From an uncultured Eubacteriales bacterium (lineage in GTDB: Bacteria; Bacillota; Clostridia; Lachnospirales; Lachnospiraceae), in NCBI GenBank assembly GCA_900314885.1, contig OMWY01000015.1:1-51079 (forward strand): DNA of 51,079 nt. Direction: 5' to 3'. The notes below the pieces were generated by a model. It saw only the letters and a program-made list of their open reading frames with translations, had not been told where the DNA came from and did not search any database. This document shows positions 1 through 7,477 of the stretch, piece by piece. The position numbers were made by a program, and so were the translations under genes. The first letter of the stretch is position 1. Each line of letters starts with the position of its first letter.

Positions 1-118
1 AGATTGTCTCACTGTTCAGTTGTCAATGTGCTGTCTCTGTTCTGATCTCTCCGGCTCGCTGTCGGCGTCAGTCACAAGCGACGTGTTATATAATACCACA
101 TCTGATTTCATTTGTCAA
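1..118 (-). promoter_or_regulatory. Strong leftward promoter and leader
   Basis: On the minus strand a -35 TTGACA (113-118) and a -10 TATTAT (90-95) are separated by exactly 17 bases. Transcription would start near 83 and run off the left edge. The leader contains CATTGACAACTGAACAG, which resembles the spacer and leader text around Firmicute rRNA operons, so an rRNA operon just outside the window is possible. The promoter is seen in the sequence; the rRNA link is inference. No convincing gene lies in 1-533: a 102-codon plus-strand frame at 20-328 has no ribosome site and a low-complexity F/S-rich translation. Confidence 0.6.
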
Positions 119-324
119 CACCTTTTTTTATTTTTTTGCAGAAAATTTTCGTTGCCGGTCATGCCTACTTATCTCTATCGCATCCCACCTTTTTTTGTTT
201 CCATTTTTCAGTTTTCATGTTCTTTTACAGTAATTCAAACATATTATTCGTGTCATTCTCTGGTTTTTGATGATTGCACTTTTTTGTTCACAAGTATTGA
301 AATCACCGATCAAAATTTATTGAG

Positions 325-339
325 TTAAAACCGTTTTAA
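325..339. repeat. 15-bp perfect palindrome upstream of XRE gene
   Basis: TTAAAAC-C-GTTTTAA has two perfect 7-base arms around one C. It lies in the gene-free interval between the leftward promoter at 90-118 and the XRE regulator gene at 534. It could be an operator for either; nothing further supports a role. Confidence 0.35.
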
Positions 340-533
340 GTAAATTTAGCAAATCTGAGCATTTTTAAGTTTTAACGAACCTATTGACCTTTTGACTTTC
401 ATAATACAAAATTTTCTCATTATATTGTACATACATTTTAACTTTTCAGATGCTATTATAAGATTTGTGCCTTTTGTGTGACCACAAAAGACAATACTAA
501 ATTCCATCAAGGCTGCAAGGAGGTTTTATTTTA

Positions 534-863
534 ATGGAGGCTATGAGGTCAAAAGAGAAGATTACTGATGAACAGAAGGAGGTGCTAAGACTTATAGGCG
601 AGCAAATCATGCGCAGACGGCGGAGGCTCAGAATCAGCCAGAGAGAAATGGCTGAGCGGCTGTCCATTTCCACATCGCATCTAAGCAATATAGAAAGCGG
701 CAAGACAAACGTCAGTCTCAGCATTTTTTTACAGATATTGTTTGAACTAAGTCTCTCACCGAGTGACATAGAAGAGCTCGTTATGAGCTCTAGAATCTAT
801 ATTCCGGCGGAAAAAGGAAGGCTGCTCGCCGGAATCAGTTCAGGTGACAGAAGCTCTTCATAG
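534..863 (+). CDS. XRE-family DNA-binding regulator
   Basis: A 109-residue protein with one Cro/CI-type helix-turn-helix at about residues 20-78. The recognisable core is SQREMAERLSISTSHLSNIE, followed by the usual ESGKTNVSL segment. There is no separate ligand or multimerisation domain, so it is a minimal regulator of the SinR/HigA-like kind. The start is set by AAGGAGG ten bases upstream of ATG. The gene stands alone and ends at its own terminator (869-895). Its target is unknown. It could act on itself, on the leftward promoter at 90-118, or on the signalling gene downstream. Confidence 0.85.
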   Translation: MEAMRSKEKITDEQKEVLRLIGEQIMRRRRRLRISQREMAERLSISTSHLSNIESGKTNVSLSIFLQILFELSLSPSDIEELVMSSRIYIPAEKGRLLAGISSGDRSSS

Positions 864-868
864 ATAAA

Positions 869-895
869 GGCTCCCTCAGAGAGGGAGCTTTTTTG
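869..895 (+). terminator. Rho-independent terminator, shared convergently
   Basis: GGCTCCCTC-AGA-GAGGGAGC is followed by TTTTTT. It lies five bases before the stop of the convergent phosphatase gene, so it may serve both strands. The stem GCTCCCTC/GAGGGAGC is the same as in the dispersed repeats at 4240-4289 and 11027-11147. Confidence 0.85.
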
Positions 896-899
896 TTTC

Positions 900-1481
900 T
901 CAGATTTTAAACGTAACCGCGCCACAGTTTCCTATCTTGGGATTCCAGTATTCATTTAAATCCGTCTTATTTTCAATATTATAAATAAGCGCATGAAGCG
1001 CCGCTCCGTGACTTACGACGAGAATATTTCCCTTTACATCCGCGTCATTTACAAGAACCCTTCGATAAAAGGCCTCAGTTCTCGCTATGACATCTATGAA
1101 ATCCTCACCCCCGTCAGGCTTCTCGTAGGCTGCCGGATTTTCGGCAAAATTGCGGAGATTGAGAGGCAGCTTTTCTATAGCCTCAGGGTCCCGAAGATTA
1201 TAATAGGCTCCTTCGCATACTCCGAAGCTCATCTCACGTAAATCATCATCTATAATCAGCTCCTTAGCGGGCCTCCCCGTAACTATCATTGCGGTCTTCT
1301 TCGCCCTCATCAGGGGGCTCACATATATTTTCTCAAACGTAACGCCATATTTTATTAACGAGTCATGCAGAGCCCAGGCCTGCTCCTCTCCCTTCGCGGA
1401 AAGAGGGATGTCCTTCATGCCCTGCAGCTTATGCTTTGTGTTCCACTCCGTCTCGCCGTGTCTAAGTAAAATAAGATTCAC
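900..1481 (-). CDS. Histidine phosphatase family protein (phosphoglycerate mutase-like)
   Basis: A 193-residue branch-1 histidine phosphatase. The catalytic LLRHGETEWN motif is at residues 5-14, with the phospho-accepting His in RHG. A second conserved segment, VVSHGAALHAL, carries the other catalytic His near residue 158. The family includes cofactor-dependent phosphoglycerate mutases, alpha-ribazole phosphatases (CobC) and fructose-2,6-bisphosphatase-like enzymes. The length fits a CobC/GpmB-like phosphatase, but the substrate cannot be read from sequence. The start is GTG with AGGAG upstream; that site overlaps the TAG of the preceding gene, nine bases away, so the two are probably cotranscribed. 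Confidence 0.85.
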   Translation of the reverse strand: MNLILLRHGETEWNTKHKLQGMKDIPLSAKGEEQAWALHDSLIKYGVTFEKIYVSPLMRAKKTAMIVTGRPAKELIIDDDLREMSFGVCEGAYYNLRDPEAIEKLPLNLRNFAENPAAYEKPDGGEDFIDVIARTEAFYRRVLVNDADVKGNILVVSHGAALHALIYNIENKTDLNEYWNPKIGNCGAVTFKI

Positions 1482-1490
1482 GTTATTCTC

Positions 1491-4175
1491 CTATGCGTGC
1501 CTTCTGTCATGCACCTTATAATATTCTGCCTTATTTCTGTACATCATACGCTCTGCCGAAAGCTGAGTTCTTTCAAGCTCGCCCGAATCAGGCGTAAATG
1601 CCCATCCGATTGAAATATTTACCGTATCGCTGTCGAGTGCCTTGACCTTCTCATTCATAACGCTTAGGAAATCGCGCTCATTCGCGTAATTCGTAAATGT
1701 TACTAAGAACTCATCGCCGCCTATTCTGTAGAGGGTACCCGAGCTGAAAATTCCGGCAAGGGTCTCCTTCGCCCTGATAATAAGCATATCACCCTTAGTA
1801 TGTCCCTGGGTGTCATTCGTAAGCTTAAGACCGTTCAAATCAGCGAAAATAATTCCAAGCGGCTCATGCTCCCGTTTAAGCTCAACAGAATCTTCCTCAA
1901 AAGCGTTTCTGTTAAGGCAGCCCGCAAGCTGATCATTTCTTGAAAAATCAGTGAGCTGCTTTATAAGCTTCGCGTTTCTCATCTCGGAGCTGATAAAGAA
2001 CGACACCGCCTTGATAAGATTATTTACATCATAGCTCTCATCAACCTTGTAATTAGCGATTACAAGGACACCGGTAATTTTATCCCCATCCCGGAGCGTC
2101 TGCACCATAAGAGACTTAATGTGAGAAAAATCCCGTTTGTCAAAGGCCGTATTGAGTGGCTGCTCTATTTCCTTAAAATGCGGTATGCTGATGTAGCCGT
2201 CCTCGTCCGTATGGGTAACCGACCACCTCGCAAGCGAAAGCGGAATCTCATTCACGTTACGAAGCGCAATATCGACACCCGGACTCAGCCACTTCTGGTA
2301 GACATCATATCTGTCATTATTATAGTTTCCCAGGTAAATGGCATCAGGGTGGGTAACCTCAGCGAGTACGGAGAGGATGTGGCCCATATTGTCATGGAAG
2401 CTGCCGCCGCCCTGAAGTATCCTCGCGCCCTGAATGATAACCGTATTCGTCCTCTCACTTATTTCAAGGCGTTCGGTCTCTGTGAGCTTTTTCTTAACGA
2501 AGGTCTTCCGGCGGCTGTCAAGCTCAAGCTTCTTGAAGTCTTCTATAGGTACAGGCTTTGAGTATAGATACCCCTGGAAATAGCTTACCGGATATTTCTG
2601 TAAGAACTGCTGGAGCTCCTCATTTTCAATACCCTCTATGCAAATGGTCTTGCCACTGTCGGTAACCATATGGGTGAGGGCGTTTATTATGTTCTGGTCT
2701 ACACGGTTGTTGAGAATATTTTTAATAAACTGCCTGTCGATTTTAATCTCATCGATAGGAAGCTTCCTCATCAGGTTAAGAGACGAGAAGCCTGTTCCGA
2801 AGTCGTCGAGGGCGAATTTTATTCCCTGAGCCTTGAGCTCATTTACCTTACTAATCAGCATATCCTCGTCCATGATGCGGCAGCGCTCGGTAAGCTCAAG
2901 ACAGACATTAGTCGGTGGAAAATGCTCCTCTCTCACTATAGACATAACCACATCGGCGAAATTGCTTCTCTCAATCTGGGCATAAGAAAGATTCACATTT
3001 ATGAAAAAGTCAGGATTATCCTTTAAAAATGGCCTGACCTCTCTTAAGGCCTGCCTCAGGATAAAGCTTCCCAGATCCGGGAAGACCGCGTCCTTCTCGA
3101 GAATTGGGATAAATTCCTCAGGCGTAACTATACCATAGTCCTTGTGCTGCCAGCGAATAAGGGCCTCAGCCCCGTTTAATTTGCCATCGCGCACACGAAC
3201 AATAGGCTGGTAGCAGATAAAGAAGCCGCTGCAGCCGTCAATTACGCTTTCACGAATAATATTTAATTCTTCAAGCCATTCCTTGCTCCGACTTGAAAGT
3301 TTATTTTTAAATGGTATGAGCTCGCCCTGGTGGTGATTCTTGGAATCCGCGTATGCGAATAAGAGGCATGAATATATGGTATGGGAATTCGCTCTCTGAG
3401 CGGTAAGATTCATGATTCCGCCTGATAAGAAGAGGTGAATCCTCGTCTCAGCGACATTGATTCCGTTCTTCACCTTCTGACGGAGAACCTCGTAGAGCTT
3501 AGTAAGCTCTTCCTCATCATTTTCTAATGATCTGATAACGAACTTGACTCCCTCCATCCTGTAAATCAAGCAGCCCTTGAAAATGGCATGAAGAAGCTCA
3601 GTAAAGGCAAGAAGGACCTGGTTTCCGAAGGAATAGCCGTAGATATCATTTACCTCGGAAAAACGGCTGCTGCCTATAAGAAGTACACAGCCCTTGAGGC
3701 CTGCGGTGGAGTTCTCGCGTTCCTCCTTAAGATCGTTAAAAAAGGCGTAAAGATTCGGAAGTCCGGTCACGGTATCAGTACGTGACTGCACTCCATAGTT
3801 ATTAAGGGTACCCGCTATAAACTGCGGACGCCCGTTATCATCAAACACAACATTTCCGGTCTCGTCACAGGTGACGTAGCTGCCATTTCCCTCCTGCACA
3901 CGGTAACGGAGCCTCGACTGGTTCACAACCCCCGGCTCTATTCGCGTCAGGTAGGCTTTCCTGTCGTCAGGGTGAATCCTCGCGACCCATTCCTTACCGT
4001 CATCGGGCAAAGTTTCACTTGAGAGTCCGAAAAATGAAACGGCGCTCTTAGGCCATTGCATTATGTGTCTGTTGAGGTCAAGCATGTAGGTATAACGGCC
4101 GCTCTCATCAGACGAAAATGCTTCAATTAAGTCATCAAGAACCTTCTTTTCATTGTTATCCATACCATTAACCAC
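1491..4175 (-). CDS. PAS-GGDEF-EAL-GAF-GGDEF cyclic-di-GMP signalling protein
   Basis: An 894-residue cytosolic protein with no membrane segment. The order appears to be: PAS sensor (about 25-130); a degenerate GGDEF domain (about 135-290, signature replaced by MEGVKF); an EAL phosphodiesterase domain (about 305-555) with EALIRW, ELTER, DDFGTGFSSL and EIKID intact; a GAF-like region (about 590-735); and a C-terminal diguanylate cyclase domain with intact RIGGDEF near 817-823. EAL activity is predicted from the conserved metal ligands; the second GGDEF looks active and the first does not. The start is GTG at 4175 or ATG at 4163; neither ribosome site is strong. It heads a two-gene unit with the histidine phosphatase. 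Confidence 0.88.
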   Translation of the reverse strand: MVNGMDNNEKKVLDDLIEAFSSDESGRYTYMLDLNRHIMQWPKSAVSFFGLSSETLPDDGKEWVARIHPDDRKAYLTRIEPGVVNQSRLRYRVQEGNGSYVTCDETGNVVFDDNGRPQFIAGTLNNYGVQSRTDTVTGLPNLYAFFNDLKEERENSTAGLKGCVLLIGSSRFSEVNDIYGYSFGNQVLLAFTELLHAIFKGCLIYRMEGVKFVIRSLENDEEELTKLYEVLRQKVKNGINVAETRIHLFLSGGIMNLTAQRANSHTIYSCLLFAYADSKNHHQGELIPFKNKLSSRSKEWLEELNIIRESVIDGCSGFFICYQPIVRVRDGKLNGAEALIRWQHKDYGIVTPEEFIPILEKDAVFPDLGSFILRQALREVRPFLKDNPDFFINVNLSYAQIERSNFADVVMSIVREEHFPPTNVCLELTERCRIMDEDMLISKVNELKAQGIKFALDDFGTGFSSLNLMRKLPIDEIKIDRQFIKNILNNRVDQNIINALTHMVTDSGKTICIEGIENEELQQFLQKYPVSYFQGYLYSKPVPIEDFKKLELDSRRKTFVKKKLTETERLEISERTNTVIIQGARILQGGGSFHDNMGHILSVLAEVTHPDAIYLGNYNNDRYDVYQKWLSPGVDIALRNVNEIPLSLARWSVTHTDEDGYISIPHFKEIEQPLNTAFDKRDFSHIKSLMVQTLRDGDKITGVLVIANYKVDESYDVNNLIKAVSFFISSEMRNAKLIKQLTDFSRNDQLAGCLNRNAFEEDSVELKREHEPLGIIFADLNGLKLTNDTQGHTKGDMLIIRAKETLAGIFSSGTLYRIGGDEFLVTFTNYANERDFLSVMNEKVKALDSDTVNISIGWAFTPDSGELERTQLSAERMMYRNKAEYYKVHDRRHA

Positions 4176-4239
4176 CCGTCAATGAATCCTTTACCCGATT
4201 ATAACATTTTAGCAAAAAAAATAAAAGGGGGAATTTCAG

Positions 4240-4289
4240 ACTCCTTCAGTTGTGGCTAAAGCCACAACAGCTCCCTCGGAGAGGGAGCC
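4240..4289 (+). repeat. Two-hairpin dispersed repeat (ACTCCTTC family), copy 1
   Basis: The copy begins ACTCCTTCAGT, then hairpin TGTGGCTAAAGCCACA, then CAGCTCCCTC-GGA-GAGGGAGCC. It lies between copA and the signalling gene. The same plan, with a different but self-complementary first stem, recurs at 11027-11075 and 11085-11147. A further small hairpin GAGCCTTCGGCTC follows at 4301-4313, just after the copA stop. Confidence 0.8.
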
Positions 4290-4321
4290 TAATTAGACGT
4301 GAGCCTTCGGCTCATTTTATT

Positions 4322-4531
4322 TTAAGCAACTGAGATAAACTTATAATCCTTGTCCTCGATGGCCTTCTTGAGGTCGGCCTCCGGGACATCCTTGCTTAGC
4401 TCCACTACGGCGGTTCCCTTCTCGTGGCTTACATCGGCGCTCGTTACACCATCGAGCCCCTCCAAGGCCTTCTTAACAGTTGCTTCGCAATGGTTGCACA
4501 TCATTCCTTCGATTGTGATTGTCTTTGTCAT
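4322..4531 (-). CDS. copZ: CopZ-like copper chaperone, possible internal start within copA
   Basis: Met790 of the fused copA frame is preceded by AAAGGAG, nine bases upstream of ATG, a better ribosome site than that of copA itself. Starting there gives a 69-residue protein with MTKTITIEGMMCNHC at its N-terminus, the size and layout of free-standing CopZ, which carries Cu(I) to the ATPase. The upstream linker is polar and unlike a folded domain, as expected of a former intergenic stretch. Either the two genes fused by loss of the copA stop and both products are still made, or the site is vestigial. The ribosome site is seen; dual expression is inferred. Confidence 0.55.
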   Translation of the reverse strand: MTKTITIEGMMCNHCEATVKKALEGLDGVTSADVSHEKGTAVVELSKDVPEADLKKAIEDKDYKFISVA

Positions 4532-6898
4532 CTTTTCTGTCTCCTTTATTTGATTTGTATTATTTTCATCAGAGTAGATATTTATCTTCTCTGTGGATTT
4601 CTTATGGGCAATTTTCTTATCATGGCTGCTGTCGTATATCTTAAAGAGATTAAGTCTCAATGCGTTAAGGCAGACAGTCACGCTCGAAAAGCTCATGGCG
4701 AGGGCTCCTATCGCGGGCGACAGCTCCCAGTCAGCATGGAAGAGAGCCTGATATAGGCCAATCGCAAGTGGAATGCAGATCGCGTTATAGAAAAATGCCC
4801 AAAATAGATTTTCATGGATATTTTTTATAGTAGCCCGACTCATCCTTATAGCGGCAGCCGCGTCGAGGAGACTTCCCTTCATAAGGACCACATCTGCCGC
4901 GTCAACTGCCACATCCGCTCCCGCGCCAATCGCGATTCCCGTATCGGCGGCGGTTAAGGCAGGCGCGTCATTTATTCCATCGCCTATCATGGCTGTCTTT
5001 CCCTGCTTCATAAGCTCCTTAACGACATTTTCCTTACCGGAAGGAAGAACTCCCGCTATAACCTGGTCCACACCGGCAAGCATTCCGACCGCGTTAGCCG
5101 TGCGCTCATTGTCACCGGTTAACATGACGGTCCTTATGCCCATATTTTTAAGCTGTCTTATGGCCTCGGCGCTGTCGGACTTGATAGTATCGGCAACCGC
5201 GATAATTCCAATTAACCTTCCGTCTTTAGTGAAGAAAAGAGGCGTTTTGCCGTCAGCCGCAAGCTTAGCTGATTTATTTTTCATTTCATTATCGACATCG
5301 CATTTCGTTGAAATGAATTTTTCGCTGCCGCCAAATACTTCGCTTCCGTCAAGCTTCGCCGTAAGTCCATTTCCCGGAAGGGCGTTAAAGTCAAGAGCTT
5401 CCTTAGTTGCAATATTGTTTTCCGCAGCATAGCCCGTAATTGCCTTAGCAAGGGGATGCTCACTCTTCGCTTCAAGTCCCGCGGCGAGAGTAATTAATTC
5501 ATCCTCGGAAATTCCGTCTGCGGGGATTATATCAGTAACTATAGGTGTGCCGTTCGTGATGGTTCCTGTCTTATCAAGTGCGACAATCTCTGTTCTTCCC
5601 GTTGCTTCGAGGCTTGCCGCAGTCTTATATAAAATGCCGTTCTTCGCTCCTACGCCGTTTCCGACCATAATCGCTACAGGAGTCGCAAGACCTAAGGCGC
5701 AAGGGCAGGAAATCACGAGAACCGAAACCGCGCGGGCCATGGCGAAGCCGATATCAAGCCTTACTATCATCCACCCTATAAATGTGGCAAGGGCAATTAA
5801 TAATACCGCCGGAACAAATACAGCCGAAACCTTATCCGCTATTCTCGCAAGTGGGGCCTTGGTAGCGGCGGCGTCACTCACCATTTTTATGATCTGAGAA
5901 AGAGTTGTATCCTCACCAACACGGGTAGCTTTACATTTTATGAAGCCTGAAGTATTGATTGTGGCTGCGCTTACCGTATCGCCAATCTCCTTGTCAACAG
6001 GAACGGATTCGCCGGTGAGGGCCGCCTCATTTATAGCTGAGGCCCCTTCTATGATCTCGCCATCAACAGGGATACTCTCTCCCGGACGAATCACGAAAAT
6101 ATCGCCCGTCTTAACCTCGCCAATCGGAACCGTCTCTTCCTTTCCGTCTCGCACAAGGACCGCTGTCTCAGGCGCTAGCTTCATGAGACTCTTAAGGGCA
6201 TCGGTGGTACGGCCCTTGGAATATGACTCGAGCGTTTTCCCGATAGTGATGAGGGTCGGAATCATTACTGAGGTTTCAAACCAGAGATGCTTCATGGAGA
6301 GGTTCATGACCGTCATTGAATCTCCCTTTCCCATAGCGTCCGCCATAAGAAAGAGGGCGACAAGGCTGTAAAAAAATGAATCAGCAGCGCCAAGCGCTAC
6401 GAGGGTATCCATATTCGGAGCTCCGTGGATAATTCCCTTTGTACCCGATATGAAGAATTTTCTGTTAATAAATAATACGACAAGGGCAAGGAGCATCTCA
6501 AGAATTCCAAGGTTTACCGCGTTCTCAAGGATTGGCGGAACAGGGAAGCTCCACATCATATGGCCCATCGAAAAATACATAAGGATAAGGAGGACAATCA
6601 CCGAGGAAATGAGTCGCTTTACCAGCTTAGGAGTTTCCTTATCCTCTAAGGCTTCTTCGTCTGCCTTTAATCTGTCGGTAGTCTTACCGGCATCGCTCCC
6701 GCCGTGAACTGAGGCGCCGTAACCCGCGTCCTCTACGGCCTTAATAATTTCGGCGCTCCCGGCTGTTCCCTCTACCGTCATGGAATTCGTAAGAAGGCTT
6801 ACGTTACAGGTCTTAACGCCCGGAACCTTACTCACTGCTTTCTCGACATGGGCCTGGCAGGCGGCGCAGCTCATACCTGTTACATCATATTTTTCCAT
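4322..6898 (-). CDS. copA: Copper-exporting P1B-type ATPase fused to a C-terminal CopZ domain
   Basis: 858 residues. An N-terminal heavy-metal-associated domain carries GMSCAAC (Cys11, Cys14). Eight membrane helices are expected. The translocation motif SCPCALGLATP is near 397, the phosphorylation site DKTGT near 441, the SEHPLA segment follows, and MIGDGINDAP is near 637. These mark a Cu(I) exporter that pumps copper out at the cost of ATP. After the last helix and a polar linker of about 35 residues comes a second metal domain with GMMCNHC (residues 799-805), equivalent to a whole CopZ chaperone. The gene follows csoR by 43 bases. The ribosome site is GAGGAT before ATG at 6898. The C-terminal segment can also be made alone; see the entry at 4322-4531. 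Confidence 0.93.
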   Translation of the reverse strand: MEKYDVTGMSCAACQAHVEKAVSKVPGVKTCNVSLLTNSMTVEGTAGSAEIIKAVEDAGYGASVHGGSDAGKTTDRLKADEEALEDKETPKLVKRLISSVIVLLILMYFSMGHMMWSFPVPPILENAVNLGILEMLLALVVLFINRKFFISGTKGIIHGAPNMDTLVALGAADSFFYSLVALFLMADAMGKGDSMTVMNLSMKHLWFETSVMIPTLITIGKTLESYSKGRTTDALKSLMKLAPETAVLVRDGKEETVPIGEVKTGDIFVIRPGESIPVDGEIIEGASAINEAALTGESVPVDKEIGDTVSAATINTSGFIKCKATRVGEDTTLSQIIKMVSDAAATKAPLARIADKVSAVFVPAVLLIALATFIGWMIVRLDIGFAMARAVSVLVISCPCALGLATPVAIMVGNGVGAKNGILYKTAASLEATGRTEIVALDKTGTITNGTPIVTDIIPADGISEDELITLAAGLEAKSEHPLAKAITGYAAENNIATKEALDFNALPGNGLTAKLDGSEVFGGSEKFISTKCDVDNEMKNKSAKLAADGKTPLFFTKDGRLIGIIAVADTIKSDSAEAIRQLKNMGIRTVMLTGDNERTANAVGMLAGVDQVIAGVLPSGKENVVKELMKQGKTAMIGDGINDAPALTAADTGIAIGAGADVAVDAADVVLMKGSLLDAAAAIRMSRATIKNIHENLFWAFFYNAICIPLAIGLYQALFHADWELSPAIGALAMSFSSVTVCLNALRLNLFKIYDSSHDKKIAHKKSTEKINIYSDENNTNQIKETEKMTKTITIEGMMCNHCEATVKKALEGLDGVTSADVSHEKGTAVVELSKDVPEADLKKAIEDKDYKFISVA

Positions 6899-6941
6899 AG
6901 AAAATATCCTCGCTTTCCCTTCTGATTCAACGTCACCTGAC

Positions 6942-7286
6942 TTACTTCATGAGCTTCTGGACTAGCTCCACGAGCTCATCTATGGTGGCGTCGTTTCCGG
7001 CTCTGATGTCGTCAGCGACACAGTGCCTTATATGACAGGCAAGAAGGGCCTTGTTGAAGCTGTTAAGGGCATTGATGGCAGCGCTCGTCTGCATCACTAT
7101 CTCAGGACAATACTTGTCCTCTTCAATCATCCTCTCGATGGCATTGACCTGACCCTCAGCCCGCCTGAGACGGTTAAGGAGAGCCTTCTTCTCGTCCTCC
7201 GTGCGGATCCTCTTATCATGAGTCGCGCACTTAGGACAAATATCACCCTCTTCAACGTTTTCCGCAGCTTTATTTTTATCTTCCAT
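6942..7286 (-). CDS. csoR: CsoR-family copper-sensing repressor
   Basis: A 114-residue all-helical DUF156 repressor. The Cu(I) ligands are in the CsoR spacing: Cys60, His85 and Cys89 (C-x24-H-x3-C). An N-terminal extension carries an extra CPKC pair (residues 17-20), not part of the usual core. Apo-CsoR binds a G-tract pseudopalindrome and releases it on Cu(I) binding. Two such boxes flank its own promoter, so it should repress itself and copA, 43 bases downstream. The ribosome site is GGAGG, eight bases before ATG. Confidence 0.92.
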   Translation of the reverse strand: MEDKNKAAENVEEGDICPKCATHDKRIRTEDEKKALLNRLRRAEGQVNAIERMIEEDKYCPEIVMQTSAAINALNSFNKALLACHIRHCVADDIRAGNDATIDELVELVQKLMK

Positions 7287-7315
7287 GCGGTATTACCTCC
7301 AGATTAATTCTGCAC

Positions 7316-7375
7316 ATACCCTGTGGGGTATCTACTGTCTGATAGTATTATATACCCCTAAGGGTATCTTGTCAA
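7316..7375 (-). promoter_or_regulatory. csoR-copA promoter with two CsoR boxes
   Basis: -35 TTGACA (7370-7375) and -10 TATAAT (7347-7352) match the consensus exactly, with a 17-base spacer. Box 1, ATACCCCTAAGGGTAT (7352-7367), fills that spacer. Box 2, ATACCCTGTGGGGTAT (7316-7331), lies just after the expected start of transcription. Both have the TACCC-N4-GGGTA form (allowing one shift) known for CsoR operators. Binding to either would block polymerase. Confidence 0.88.
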
Positions 7376-7477
7376 GAGCTATTTCGATGAATTTTATTGA
7401 ATTTTTCTTTATTCTGTGATAAAATCGAGTTAAAGCAATTTATATGTATTATAATTTACTTTAACGGAGGTAAATAT

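Noticed and set aside
20..328. A 102-codon plus-strand frame at the left edge
   Set aside because: No ribosome site, F/S/L-rich low-complexity translation, and it overlaps the leftward promoter.
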